Assembly (NCBI GenBank): GCA_016841425.1 | Contig: JAENZE010000022.1 | Coordinates: forward strand, 1-37,313 | DNA from: Syntrophomonas sp. | GTDB taxonomy: Bacteria; Bacillota; Syntrophomonadia; Syntrophomonadales; Syntrophomonadaceae | DNA: 37,313 nucleotides | Reading direction: 5' to 3' | Shown here: positions 7,987 through 16,815 of the stretch, piece after piece | Layout: each line of letters opens with the position of its first letter | Numbering within the stretch: the stretch's first letter is position 1 | The notes under the pieces: model-generated | Database searches by the model: none | What the model was told of the DNA's origin: nothing | What the model saw: the letters and a program-made list of their open reading frames with translations, nothing else | Made by a program: the position numbers and the translations under genes

Positions 7987-8668
7987 AGCCGTTCCTTCCT
8001 TTTCGCTCACTATCACCCACTATGCGGCCCTTTTCCAGCTGTATAACCCGGTCAGCCAGGTGTTCGACAAAACCCATATCATGACTTATCAGGACCATCC
8101 CCCGACCGATAGAGGCGATTTTTCGCAAATAGCCCGCTAGAATCTTTTTGCGATAGGCATCCAGCCCTATAGTAGGTTCATCCAGGATCACAAACTCGTT
8201 TTCTGCGACCAGTACTGAGGCTATCGCCACTCGTTGTTTTTCTCCCTGGCTTAAAAGCAGGGGAAACACATGCCGATATTCAGCCAGCTGAAAAAATTCC
8301 AGGCAGAAATCTACTTTTTCCTTCACCCGGGCTGGCTCCCAACCCTGGTTGACCAGGCCAAAGCCGATCTCTTCAGCTACTGTAGCGCAAAAAAGCTGTA
8401 GATCAGGATTCTGAAAAACATAACCGATGCGCCGTCCGATTTGGGCCAGCGACATTTCGCTTACCGGCTCACCCTGCAGAAGGACCTTTCCTCCGGTGGC
8501 CTGCAAAATTCCGATCATTACTTTGCCCAGAGTGGTCTTACCGCTTCCGTTTGGTCCGATGATAGCGGTAATTGATTTTTGCTCTATTTCCAGGTTGATA
8601 TTCTCCAGCGCCATCCTGCTGAGTTTAGGATAATGGAAATTCACCTGGGTCAATGTTAAAAAATGCAA
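7976..8668 (-). CDS. ecfA: ECF transporter ATPase (EcfA)
   Basis: The 230-residue ABC ATPase has Walker A GPNGSGKTT (about 38-46), Q-loop VFQNPDLQLF, signature LSQGEKQR, Walker B FVILDEPTIGLD and switch His in LISHD. The FQNPD/QLF stretch is typical of ECF ATPases. It starts at TTG (8668), with GGAGG seven bases upstream. It overlaps EcfT downstream and follows the other EcfA by 33 bases, so the two form a heterodimer driving the S component. Confidence 0.9.
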   Translation of the reverse strand: MHFLTLTQVNFHYPKLSRMALENINLEIEQKSITAIIGPNGSGKTTLGKVMIGILQATGGKVLLQGEPVSEMSLAQIGRRIGYVFQNPDLQLFCATVAEEIGFGLVNQGWEPARVKEKVDFCLEFFQLAEYRHVFPLLLSQGEKQRVAIASVLVAENEFVILDEPTIGLDAYRKKILAGYLRKIASIGRGMVLISHDMGFVEHLADRVIQLEKGRIVGDSERKGRNGYDT

Positions 8669-8701
8669 CCTTATCCCTCCGGCTTTTATGTCTGTTGATC
8701 A

Positions 8702-9433
8702 TTAATCGATCAAGTGCTGGGCAGCCAGAAACTCCCGATCAGCTGTCATTGGTTCTATTGGTCCCCATCGGGCCAGGGCTCCTCGTTCCAAAACCATCAG
8801 GTGATCAGCAAAAGTAACGGTTTCCAAGCGGTGCTCAACCGCAATGATAGTCTTCCCGGCATCTTTGAGTCGTTTAAGCACATCTGCTACTCTCTGCACA
8901 GCCTGCTGATCCAACTGGGACATAACTTCATCCAGTATCAAAAGCGGCGGGTCCAGGGCTAGTACCGCAGCCAGAGCCACCAGGTGCTTTTCCCCTCCCG
9001 AAAGGTGATAAGGATTAGCTTCTATCAATGAGGAAATGCCCAACAGGTCAAGAACTTCATCCACTCTGGCCCGGATATCACCCGGAGGAAGACACAGGTT
9101 CTCAGGTCCAAAAGCTATTTCATCTTCCACGCTGGGTGAAAAAAGCTGGCTGTCCGGGTCCTGAAAAACTATTCCGACTTCTAGGGCCAGGCTGGCTGCT
9201 CTCAGTTTTTGGATATCCTTGCCGTCCAGCAGTATCTGTCCCTGCATTACTCCATCCCTTCTATGCCCGGCTATGCCGCTCAAACAATAGCAAAGGGTGC
9301 TTTTTCCGCAGCCGCTCAGGCCGGTTATCACCAGCATTTCTCCCCTGGCCATGCGAAAATTCATGTTCTTTAATACCAGCGGTCCTTCCGGCCAGTATCT
9401 ATAACTCAAGTCCTCAACAATTACCGCTTCCAT
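8702..9433 (-). CDS. ecfA: ECF transporter ATPase (EcfA, second copy)
   Basis: The 243-residue ABC ATPase has Walker A GLSGCGKST (about 38-46), Q-loop VFQDPDSQLF, signature LSGGEKHL, Walker B LLILDEVMSQLD and switch His in AVEHR. The D-loop region reads EVMSQLD rather than the usual EPTSGLD, so Pro and Thr are replaced in this copy while the other ATPase is canonical. Asymmetric ATPase pairs are normal for group I ECF systems. Confidence 0.9.
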   Translation of the reverse strand: MEAVIVEDLSYRYWPEGPLVLKNMNFRMARGEMLVITGLSGCGKSTLCYCLSGIAGHRRDGVMQGQILLDGKDIQKLRAASLALEVGIVFQDPDSQLFSPSVEDEIAFGPENLCLPPGDIRARVDEVLDLLGISSLIEANPYHLSGGEKHLVALAAVLALDPPLLILDEVMSQLDQQAVQRVADVLKRLKDAGKTIIAVEHRLETVTFADHLMVLERGALARWGPIEPMTADREFLAAQHLID

Positions 9434-9481
9434 AAACCTGCTTCCACCTCAAATTCATATTTCAACCCGTTAGTCTCCAGC

Positions 9482-10054
9482 TTACCCCTGGTTCATATCA
9501 TAGTTAGGCTTCTGGAACCTTCTTATCTGCTGTACGATCTCAAAGGCTATTAGACCACCTATACCCCCGGACAGGGCAGCAAGACTCAGACTGAAGAGCA
9601 GCGGCATTAAGGGAAACCGGTAATATACCAGATTCACCATAACAGTACCGGTCACATTGCATAAGAGCCCGGCCAGAAAGGCACAGGGCATACAGCAGAC
9701 CCGATGTCCAATTATTAATAGTCCCAGGTCGGCTATTACTCCTGGCATAGTATAGGTAAGCAGGCTCATCACCCCCTGTGAGCCGACCATGCCGGTAGCA
9801 ATGACCATGATAGCCTGCACCAGGCCGATCAAAGTCATAGTTCCCCTTTTACCTGTAATACCAAACCCCAGTACCAGCCAGATCATATATAATCCACCGG
9901 TGACCGCTCCAGGAGGAATGAGCAGGGGGCCGATTAATATATGGCTTAGAGGTGCAACAACCGGTTTAATAGCAATCCCCAGAGCCGACATCATAGCTAT
10001 GATAATCAAATCGTAAAGAGAAAATCTATCGAATATCTTCTGCCCTATCCCCAT
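9482..10054 (-). CDS. ECF transporter substrate-binding (S) component
   Basis: The 190-residue protein has about six hydrophobic helices. DLIIIAMMSALGIAIKP in the first helix contains the small-residue pattern S components use to contact EcfT. The following GPLLIPPGAVTGGLYMIWLVLG resembles the YkoE/ABC_cobalt-like S-component families, but I cannot assign the substrate. GGTG lies seven bases before the ATG. A 101-base gap separates it from the DUF2149 gene, and the ATPases follow directly. Operon context with surface-binding proteins and an ExbB-like channel suggests a ligand that must first cross the envelope. Confidence 0.82.
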   Translation of the reverse strand: MGIGQKIFDRFSLYDLIIIAMMSALGIAIKPVVAPLSHILIGPLLIPPGAVTGGLYMIWLVLGFGITGKRGTMTLIGLVQAIMVIATGMVGSQGVMSLLTYTMPGVIADLGLLIIGHRVCCMPCAFLAGLLCNVTGTVMVNLVYYRFPLMPLLFSLSLAALSGGIGGLIAFEIVQQIRRFQKPNYDMNQG

Positions 10055-10155
10055 ATCTTTTCACCACTCTTTAATAAAATGCATTTTTCTCGCTTTACCT
10101 GCAGGGCGCCTTAACCAGGAAACTATTCTGCACCAGTATCTTCAGCAGGATGAAA

Positions 10156-10470
10156 CTATTCACTGGTCACCATAAATAATTGCCCGGTATCAGGATCTTT
10201 ATAAACAGTTCCCATTTTTTCATAAAGGCCCCCTTCATTCTGGGTTTTGATCAGGTTCTCCTCTATATCTGGACTTTCAGTAACCTCCTGGCCCATCTGA
10301 ACTTCTACCTGCGCTCCTACCTGGTCCAGATTAACATTCCAGTGAATGACGAGAGAAAGCATTAAACCGCAGGCAAATACCAGCATAGCATCTACAATAT
10401 TAACTGCACCCTCCAGTGGATTTACTTCTTCCGCTGTCCTCAGTCTCTTACTCCTTAATCCCCCGTTCAC
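10156..10470 (-). CDS. DUF2149 protein, ExbD-like partner of the channel
   Basis: Short protein with one transmembrane helix, VNPLEGAVNIVDAMLVFACG and onward, then an extracytoplasmic acidic region. An Asp at residue 27 near the start of the helix matches in placement the essential intramembrane Asp of ExbD/TolR. The reading frame extends upstream to 10509, but that would overlap the ExbB-like gene by 62 bases. GTG at 10470, with GGAGGTG seven bases before it, leaves a 23-base overlap and is preferred. DUF2149 next to MotA/TolQ/ExbB proteins is known from methanogen genomes (recollection), where its function is undescribed. Confidence 0.8.
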   Translation of the reverse strand: MNGGLRSKRLRTAEEVNPLEGAVNIVDAMLVFACGLMLSLVIHWNVNLDQVGAQVEVQMGQEVTESPDIEENLIKTQNEGGLYEKMGTVYKDPDTGQLFMVTSE

Positions 10471-11101
10471 GGCCAAACACCTCCAATAAACTTTCCATAA
10501 ATGCTTCAAGTGAGCTCATATAATCTTCATACCATCTTCTCCGCAGACGAGAAATAGCAAAGCATATCGCAGCTGCTGCCAGACCTGAAACTGTAGCATC
10601 AAAGGCAGTGAGCAGAGAATCAGCCAAAGTCTTGGTATCACCCTGCCCCATAGCGATCAGACCCGGTCCGAGTGGAATTAGCGTAGCCATCAATCCAAAC
10701 ATGGGTCCCACCCGGGCGATCAGGTCAGTCCGAGAGGTTATTTTAGCATAATGGAGCTCCTCCTCGGATAATAACCTGCGGGCAACAGCCTGCAAAGATA
10801 CCTCCGGTAAGCTGCTGTGATTGATCAGCTCCCTTAAAGCAGCCTTCTGCCGTCGGAACAAATGACTGTTATTAATCTCCTCCATTATTTCCTCATTACT
10901 ATTGCCCTGAAAAGCTTCCAACATCTCTGGAATATTTATCTTTACTTTGCGCCGCTCGAAGATGATTTCCGCCATCAGCCCTCCGAACTCCACTACCGTA
11001 ACAGCCAACATGAGCAGCAGTACTGCAATGGTAGGCATAAGTAAGCCAGTGGAAATGGAATGCATGGTATCCTGGAGTGGGGTCAAAATAGAAGTTATCA
11101 C
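10448..11101 (-). CDS. MotA/TolQ/ExbB-family proton channel protein
   Basis: This 217-residue protein has an N-terminal helix (MPTIAVLLLMLAVTVVEFGG), a cytoplasmic helical middle and two further helices. The core RVGPMFGLMATLIPLGPGLIAMGQGD and AFDATVSGLAAAAICFAISRLR is the conserved TolQ/ExbB/MotA channel signature. It starts at GTG with GGAGG seven bases upstream; this GTG overlaps the stop of the anchored surface protein (ATGTGA), so expression is tightly coupled. It probably forms an ion-driven motor with the DUF2149 protein. Finding this in a monoderm-type lineage without TonB is notable. Confidence 0.9.
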   Translation of the reverse strand: MITSILTPLQDTMHSISTGLLMPTIAVLLLMLAVTVVEFGGLMAEIIFERRKVKINIPEMLEAFQGNSNEEIMEEINNSHLFRRQKAALRELINHSSLPEVSLQAVARRLLSEEELHYAKITSRTDLIARVGPMFGLMATLIPLGPGLIAMGQGDTKTLADSLLTAFDATVSGLAAAAICFAISRLRRRWYEDYMSSLEAFMESLLEVFGRERGIKE

Positions 11102-12351
11102 ATTGCTACCTCCCTTGCATATTCAATGTATCTTTTTACTGAGCCAAATATAAATAAGAGCAAAAATAGTATCGCAGCGTAAGTATCTAAAACATTGTCT
11201 TTTTCCTGCCGCTGCAGAGCTACAGCATCTGCAGACATCTCAAATACCCGCCAGGGTTGTTCACCTGCTTCTTCCAGGTATACAACATTTTCTGCCAGCT
11301 CCCGGTCAATCAAATGCTGTTGACTGCTTCCTGCTTCCTCTTCAGTCTGACCATTGCTTTTCGACTCACTACTGCCTGCCGTCCTGCTGTCCTGTGCAGC
11401 AGCTATCGGCTCCGGCCCGTTGACCACACAGGTGGCGGTTAATTCTCCAACTATGGTGGTAACGGTAATCACCGCGGTGCCCTCGCCAACCACTGTGACC
11501 AGGCCATTTTCATCAACTATTGCTGCTTCGGGGTTGCTGGAACTCCAGGTAACACTTTTTTCAGTGGCCTCTTCGGGATCTATATTTGCAGTCAGCTTTA
11601 CCGTGCTGCCCACTTTGAGATTCACCCAATCCTGATCAAGAGATACCTGGGAAGGCGGCATACCACCCAGCATGATTTCTATGGTATGTATCCATTTGGC
11701 TGATTGATAGGCATTATCCTCGGTGGCGTCTTTCTGCCCGAATAGGAGCCGAAACCGGGAGGAAGTATCAAAAGCGCTGAAATCCGGTTCAGCTTTATAC
11801 CTCTGCCAGTTATCCTTATAAGCTATTATCGGCTCTACCCGCACCGCTCCGTCTAAAGCCCCCTCCCGCGGAGTTTTGTTATCATAATCCCAGTGTGAAG
11901 CCAGGTTAGGGTAATAAAACCGGGGTGTGTCAAGTAATTCGGACCTATCCAGGTTGATATACCATCCAAATTGGATATCATTGGTATTAACATAGAAAGT
12001 TTGTATCGAGTTAACATCCACTCCTGCGTCTGTTAATAAGTCGCTTAATTTTACCCCGGCCGCAGCATCTATACATATTGCACCCATGCTATCGATAAAG
12101 GTATAAGCCTGTTGGACCTGGGGCAGTTTGTCAAAATCGGTCAGGGTGTAAACCTTTTTGGTATAATAAGGGCCTCCAAAATAGCCGACCTTGATGGTCA
12201 GAGTATCAGATGGTACTCCAGTACTGCCGCAGACAGCGCTGGCCGGATGCGGATCTATAAAACCCGGCAGACTGAGCAGTATTACTGCTATTAAAATAAA
12301 CATGATAAATCTAATGAGTCCGGAATGGGCTCTGCACACTTGCACTGGCAT
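11098..12351 (-). CDS. C-terminally anchored sulfite-oxidase-fold/Big2 surface protein
   Basis: Signal peptide (about 1-36), then a sulfite-oxidase molybdopterin-domain-like region (about 45-245): VYTLTDFDKLPQVQQAYTF, LSDLLTDAGVD, RFYYPNLASHWDYD. Next comes a bacterial Ig-like Big2 domain (VSLDQDWVNLKVGSTVKL, about 250-325), a Ser/Glu-rich linker and one C-terminal membrane helix (YAAILFLLLFIFGSV) with a short basic cytoplasmic tail. GGAG lies eight bases before the ATG at 12351, so the GTG at 12360 is rejected. Its stop overlaps the ExbB-like start. The topology would let its membrane helix contact the ExbB/DUF2149 complex, like a TonB-type transducer (inference). Confidence 0.78.
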   Translation of the reverse strand: MPVQVCRAHSGLIRFIMFILIAVILLSLPGFIDPHPASAVCGSTGVPSDTLTIKVGYFGGPYYTKKVYTLTDFDKLPQVQQAYTFIDSMGAICIDAAAGVKLSDLLTDAGVDVNSIQTFYVNTNDIQFGWYINLDRSELLDTPRFYYPNLASHWDYDNKTPREGALDGAVRVEPIIAYKDNWQRYKAEPDFSAFDTSSRFRLLFGQKDATEDNAYQSAKWIHTIEIMLGGMPPSQVSLDQDWVNLKVGSTVKLTANIDPEEATEKSVTWSSSNPEAAIVDENGLVTVVGEGTAVITVTTIVGELTATCVVNGPEPIAAAQDSRTAGSSESKSNGQTEEEAGSSQQHLIDRELAENVVYLEEAGEQPWRVFEMSADAVALQRQEKDNVLDTYAAILFLLLFIFGSVKRYIEYAREVAM

Positions 12352-12467
12352 TATATTCACTCCATAAAAGTCAAATACTACGATTTTCTCCTTATAACTT
12401 CTATATTCTAAAGCTTCGGATTTAGCCGCGTATGGTTATGATCCAACTGCTATCGGTTAAGCAATTT

Positions 12468-13907
12468 TTATAGTTGCTGGCATATCCGATAGATGATGGC
12501 GGCTGCCTCAGCCCGGCTAGCGGACGAGGACGGAGCAAAGGTATCTGCAGTCTTACCATTAACTAACCCTCGGCTTACCACTACTGCGACTCCCTTCTGT
12601 GCCCAGGATGCAATGTTCCTGCTATCTATAAATCGCTGCAATATTTCTTCCGGGTTCAGGGAAGAAGCGGCTGACTCAGGCAGTGCCCGGGAAATGATGA
12701 CCGCCATCTGTTCCCGGCTTATATTATCATCCGGACCAAAAGAATCTGTATCGTATCCGCTCATCAGACCTGCATTTACTGCCGCAGCTATGTAATCGTG
12801 ATGCCAGACGCCAGCCGGTACATCTTTGAAACTCAGGCTCGAACCCCGGAGGGGTTCGATATTCAGTGCGGCCGTTAACATTCTGGCGAACTGAGCCCGG
12901 GTAACCTTCTCTTCCGGTTTGAATTCCGTATCACTCATACCGCTGACTATTCCCCTGGCCACCAGGTACTTGATATTATCGTTGGCCCAATGCCCTGCCG
13001 TATCGGCAAAATTCTTTTCAGCCTGGTAGGTAAAAGTAACTGCCTCACTATCCAGCCGGCCAAAGCCGATGGTCCTGGCCTTAATGACCGTGTCTTCATT
13101 GACCGCTATGGGGGCATTGAGAAAGGCCTGGAAATTGGGGTAGCTGATATTGAAGATATGGCTGCCATAGGTTGGTTCAGAACCGTCCAGAGTGTAATAA
13201 ATCATGACATTATCCGGCACTTCATCCGGCTTCACCAGTGAGACTTTGGTTCCAGCGTTGATGGTGCCGGAAGGGGTATCCACCTCAGGTACCGGCCAAT
13301 GTCTTAACTTCTCGCTAGATACTTCAATCACACCATTATCGATTATCTGCTGGATCATGACACAATCCCCACCAGTGGGCTCATTGGGCGCTACCTGGCC
13401 GAAGCATAATCTGCCCTGGGAATCATCCAGAGCGATTATAGTTTCAACTGCAGTTTTCCCGTCTTCATTGCGCTGCGGAGGCCAGCTAGCCACATCGCCC
13501 TCCACTTCTCCATCCGGGAAATAATAACGCTGTTCTTCCAGCATCTGCTTGATGGTATAGTCGATATGTACATAAATCCCCCCGCTCGGTTTGAATTTAA
13601 GCAAGGTGGCATTATCTTTTAATCCCGCTTCATCCAGTATGCTCTGCAGGGTCGGCCCGGTCCGGTCCCTAAAAACCTTCAAGGCCGGCCAGTGATTATA
13701 GCCGGAATAGGTATAGGTTTTCTGGGGCAGAGCCCGCAGATCAGACATGGTAAACTTGACCTCTTTTCCTACCCCATCCCCGGTCACGGTCAATACGATC
13801 TCTTCTTCAGCGACTGCCTTCTGCTGGGGAACTATGAGAAATAAACTGAATAACAGACTTATCCCTACTACCGCTGCCAGTATTCTCCTGAATCCCAAAC
13901 TTTTCAT
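12468..13907 (-). CDS. SLH surface protein with sulfite-oxidase-like and chitobiase-like domains (type A)
   Basis: Signal peptide to about residue 33, then a sulfite-oxidase-fold domain (about 36-200) with the type A hallmark LPQKTYTYSGYNHWP. A chitobiase C-terminal-type beta domain (about 210-295) carries IYYTLDGSEPTYGS, and three SLH repeats (about 303-479) begin FADTAGHWA, with FKDVPAGVW and a third repeat following. The Cys that binds Mo in sulfite oxidases is replaced within SGYN, so enzymatic Mo chemistry is not expected. SLH repeats should bind pyruvylated cell-wall polymer. A 10-bp-arm structured element lies about 215 bases upstream. Confidence 0.82.
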   Translation of the reverse strand: MKSLGFRRILAAVVGISLLFSLFLIVPQQKAVAEEEIVLTVTGDGVGKEVKFTMSDLRALPQKTYTYSGYNHWPALKVFRDRTGPTLQSILDEAGLKDNATLLKFKPSGGIYVHIDYTIKQMLEEQRYYFPDGEVEGDVASWPPQRNEDGKTAVETIIALDDSQGRLCFGQVAPNEPTGGDCVMIQQIIDNGVIEVSSEKLRHWPVPEVDTPSGTINAGTKVSLVKPDEVPDNVMIYYTLDGSEPTYGSHIFNISYPNFQAFLNAPIAVNEDTVIKARTIGFGRLDSEAVTFTYQAEKNFADTAGHWANDNIKYLVARGIVSGMSDTEFKPEEKVTRAQFARMLTAALNIEPLRGSSLSFKDVPAGVWHHDYIAAAVNAGLMSGYDTDSFGPDDNISREQMAVIISRALPESAASSLNPEEILQRFIDSRNIASWAQKGVAVVVSRGLVNGKTADTFAPSSSASRAEAAAIIYRICQQL

Positions 13908-14120
13908 ATTAATCTTTTATCCACCTTTCCTTTTAATAGGGCCAGGCACCAAGTAATTAACTCAGCCAAACATATCTGTATGACACAAGAGCAGACGAAA
14001 ATTGTACGGATGAATGCTTAAGACCGCTTGGGTCCGGTCTTACTTTCTCCTTATTAATTAGCTACTGATGCTTTTAACTTCAAGGGCTGAAACAAGTTAT
14101 ATTCCCGCTAAAAAAATCGT

Positions 14121-14215
14121 CTTTGTCCCGTTTCGGGGTAGTACCCGCAACCTTAATAGTGACCAACGGGAACATCAGTAGTACCCGGAGGGTGAAGGGT
14201 GACCGCGGGACAAAG
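14121..14215 (-). other. Structured intergenic element with two 40-nt repeat units
   Basis: Perfect 10-bp arms CTTTGTCCCG (14121-14130) and CGGGACAAAG (14206-14215) enclose two units with an exact 40-nt period. On the plus strand GTAGTACCCG is at 14138-14147 and 14178-14187, and GTGACC at 14159-14164 and 14199-14204. The strand is uncertain; minus is assumed because all genes run that way. It could be a leader RNA for the SLH gene starting at 13907 or a small palindromic mobile element. The rest of 13908-14291 shows only a small hairpin (AGACCG/CGGTCT near 14020-14040) and a REP-like GGGCCAGGCACC at 13939. Confidence 0.55.
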
Positions 14216-14291
14216 CATAATATTCATTTACAACAACAAATAGCATGGGTGAAAGTTTATTTATTAAGTTAATACTTAACAGGCCCTCTCC

Positions 14292-14852
14292 TTACTGTAG
14301 TTCCAGGCTAACCAGGTATTTTGTAAATCGCAGTCCGGACTCGTCACTGCAGACAATCAGGTGCAGGCTCCCCTCCTCATCGCTTAAGGTTCTTAAAGGT
14401 TCGCCATAATCGAGATACATCACATACACCTCATCCGCCTTCTGGATTTCCGACATCTCCATCACCTGACTGTAGTAATCGATCCCCCTGGTGATGACTT
14501 TGGTATATTTTTGGCTGATGGACGGGTCAATACTGTTCAGCACATCCAGCAGCGGCACCCCGGTATACTGATGTTCTATCGGAGTATCGCTGTCACTATT
14601 GCCACAGGCGCCGCTGCAATCAGGCTTAACTGTTAATCTTTTTTCAACCGCTGCCATCTCCTCGATATCAGCAATCGTGAATCTGCCCAGGATTTCCTCA
14701 TCAGCCGTAATTATTACCGTCCCTTCCTGCAGGCCGCCCCTATCATGGCTGAAATACCATGAAACGGCCGCAATTACCAGCAGCAGTCCTATTCCTGCGA
14801 TCAGCCATTTTAGGGAACTGCTGCTCCTGCTTTCCTCGCTGCTCTTTGTCAT
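14292..14852 (-). CDS. Membrane-anchored minimal sulfite-oxidase-fold protein with retained Cys
   Basis: Residues 1-13 are Ser-rich and cytoplasmic, 14-34 form a membrane helix without a clear cleavage site, and the remainder is a small extracytoplasmic domain. FTIADIEEMAAVEKRLTV, YTGVPLLDVLNSI and DYYSQVMEMSEI match the sulfite-oxidase-like neighbours. Unlike most of them it keeps Cys at the ligand region: KPDCSGACGN (C79, C83), close to the CAGN/CSGN motif of true molybdopterin-binding members. It is the only stand-alone, N-terminally anchored version here, and could act as the membrane-proximal acceptor (inference). Confidence 0.72.
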   Translation of the reverse strand: MTKSSEESRSSSSLKWLIAGIGLLLVIAAVSWYFSHDRGGLQEGTVIITADEEILGRFTIADIEEMAAVEKRLTVKPDCSGACGNSDSDTPIEHQYTGVPLLDVLNSIDPSISQKYTKVITRGIDYYSQVMEMSEIQKADEVYVMYLDYGEPLRTLSDEEGSLHLIVCSDESGLRFTKYLVSLELQ

Positions 14853-14886
14853 CTTCCTGCCCCCCTAAAGATCAACTGCTTTTTCA

Positions 14887-16707
14887 TCAGTCAGCAATCA
14901 AACCAGCATATGATAAAAAACGCTTTAGAACAGCGGCTGTCTGAGCCCGATCCAGCTCGCTTTGCGGAGCAAACTCTCCTGCTGCTGTTCCCTCTACGAT
15001 CCCGGCCTCTACGATCAGGGCTATCTCCTGTCGGGCCCAGGAGGAAATTTTATCTTTGTCTTTGAACTTGGCCAGGATTCCTTCCTGTTCTGCCACTGAA
15101 AGGTAATTTTCCTTTCCTACCAAATAACGGGCCCGGCCTAACATTACTGCCATTTCTTCCCGGGTGATACAGCCCTCAGGCTGAAAGATACCCCCCTTAT
15201 AACCACAAACGATATTCTGGGCCATAGCTCCGGCAATGCTGCCCGAATACCAGTCGGCCGCGGCCACATCGGTAAACTGTCCTTCTGCTAATACTTTTTC
15301 CTGCAGACCTAAAGCCCTAACCAGCAGCACAGTAAATTCCGCCCGGGTGATCTTGCTCTCCGGTTCATAGGCAGCACTGCTCCTGCCGGTTATCAGCCCT
15401 CTCCTGGCCAGTACCTGGATATCCTCTTTAGCCCAGCTATCTTCGATATCTGCAAACGTCAGCCCGCTCCCTGACGGTTCTTTATTCAAGCCAAATACCC
15501 CGCCAGTAATGGCCAGCTCTGGCTCAGATCCCGGCTTTTCTGGTACGGTGAAATCAAAAACTGCCGTTTCACTATCCAGTTTTCCTGGCCAGACCGCTTT
15601 GGCCTTGACCCTGGTATCAGCCTCGATCACTATAGGTTCATCCTGGCCTGCCATCGGGCCACAGCCATGCAGATTGAATATCCTGCTGTCCAGATCAGGT
15701 TCACTGCCATCAGTAGTATAATAGATCTTGGTTTTGACATTCCCGCTTAAAAACACCTGGGTACCCGGGCTCACTTCCCCGCCGGCGGTCTCTACTTTCT
15801 TACCGGAAAGCGGATCGATGATCCTGGCCACCGGTGGTTCCCAGCGCTGCAGAGGATCGCTAGTAACGGTAATAGTCTGCAGCAGCTTGACAAAGGTTAA
15901 AACCGTCTGTTCGGTTGCTGCCCTCTGCCCCAGGCATAATACCGGGGTATCAGCCGTATCCATATCATTATAATCATCCGATCTTTCCATCCGTTTCAGT
16001 GCTATCAGGGGCTCTACCTCGGTTCTCCCGGGGAACACGTAGCGCTTCCGTTGCAGTAATTCCTCCAAGGTAAAATCACTCCAGTAACCGTCAGTACCCA
16101 TGAAAGTAATCAAGCGGGCATCGGCTGTGATACCGGCATGATCCAGCAGCGCCTGCAGGGGAATTCCTTCCGCCGCTACCGGGAAATCCATGGGAAAATC
16201 ATTGGTAGCCGAGAATACTGTCCTTACCTGCGGCATCGCTTCCAGCTCGGCCCGGGTAAAAACCGTATTCTCCCTGACACCATCTCCCATTATGCATAAC
16301 AAACCGATGGTCTGAGTGATCCCAGCATCAGCATATCCGTTTGCTTTTACTGTGATCTTATAGTCTTTTGAAGTTCTGAATATCGATCTGTCAATGATGA
16401 TTTTGCCTATACTTACAGAGTATTTCTCACCATCCAAAGCTGTTCCATCAACCAGGATACCGCTTATGACTTCCCTCCAGCTCTCATTATCGTTAAAAGT
16501 CAATTCCACCGACTTATTAACTACATTAAGCTTGGTATCTGCCAGCAGGGCTGGCGGTGTTCTCAAGGAATTCAAACGTGGCAGTACCTCGTTATCACTG
16601 GCGGCAGCACAGCTAAAGGCTGACAGCAGGCTAGTGCATATCAGCATTACTAGTGTCAGCGACATGATCAGTATTATGAAGCTTGTTTTGCTTCTTATCT
16701 CCAGCAC
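14887..16707 (-). CDS. SLH surface protein with Shr-HID-like, sulfite-oxidase-like and chitobiase-like domains (type B)
   Basis: About 606 residues. A signal peptide is followed by a domain like PF07550 (Shr-like hemoglobin-interacting, formerly DUF1533): VELTFNDNESWREVISGILV to VKANGYADAGITQTI. Then comes a type B sulfite-oxidase-like domain (FTRAELEAMPQV, FPVAAEGIPLQALLDHAGI, MGTDGYWSDFTLEELL, LGQRAATEQT), a chitobiase-type domain (IYYTTDGSEPDLDS, LHGCGP) and three SLH repeats. The frame is open up to an ATG at 16749, but GGAGGG seven bases before the GTG at 16707 marks the real start, giving a clean signal peptide. The position equivalent to the Mo-ligand Cys is Ser/Ala. Confidence 0.8.
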   Translation of the reverse strand: MLEIRSKTSFIILIMSLTLVMLICTSLLSAFSCAAASDNEVLPRLNSLRTPPALLADTKLNVVNKSVELTFNDNESWREVISGILVDGTALDGEKYSVSIGKIIIDRSIFRTSKDYKITVKANGYADAGITQTIGLLCIMGDGVRENTVFTRAELEAMPQVRTVFSATNDFPMDFPVAAEGIPLQALLDHAGITADARLITFMGTDGYWSDFTLEELLQRKRYVFPGRTEVEPLIALKRMERSDDYNDMDTADTPVLCLGQRAATEQTVLTFVKLLQTITVTSDPLQRWEPPVARIIDPLSGKKVETAGGEVSPGTQVFLSGNVKTKIYYTTDGSEPDLDSRIFNLHGCGPMAGQDEPIVIEADTRVKAKAVWPGKLDSETAVFDFTVPEKPGSEPELAITGGVFGLNKEPSGSGLTFADIEDSWAKEDIQVLARRGLITGRSSAAYEPESKITRAEFTVLLVRALGLQEKVLAEGQFTDVAAADWYSGSIAGAMAQNIVCGYKGGIFQPEGCITREEMAVMLGRARYLVGKENYLSVAEQEGILAKFKDKDKISSWARQEIALIVEAGIVEGTAAGEFAPQSELDRAQTAAVLKRFLSYAGLIAD

Positions 16708-16815
16708 AATATCTCCCTCCCTGCAGCCTATCCCCACTTTCCAGTTCACTTCAGCCAGCCTGATCTGTAATAAACAGCCTAACTCTCATCTAATCCATTT
16801 TATAGAATTAAATCC

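Noticed and set aside
14121-14215. CRISPR-like repeat
   Set aside because: Only two units, enclosed by a palindrome, with no spacers or cas genes.
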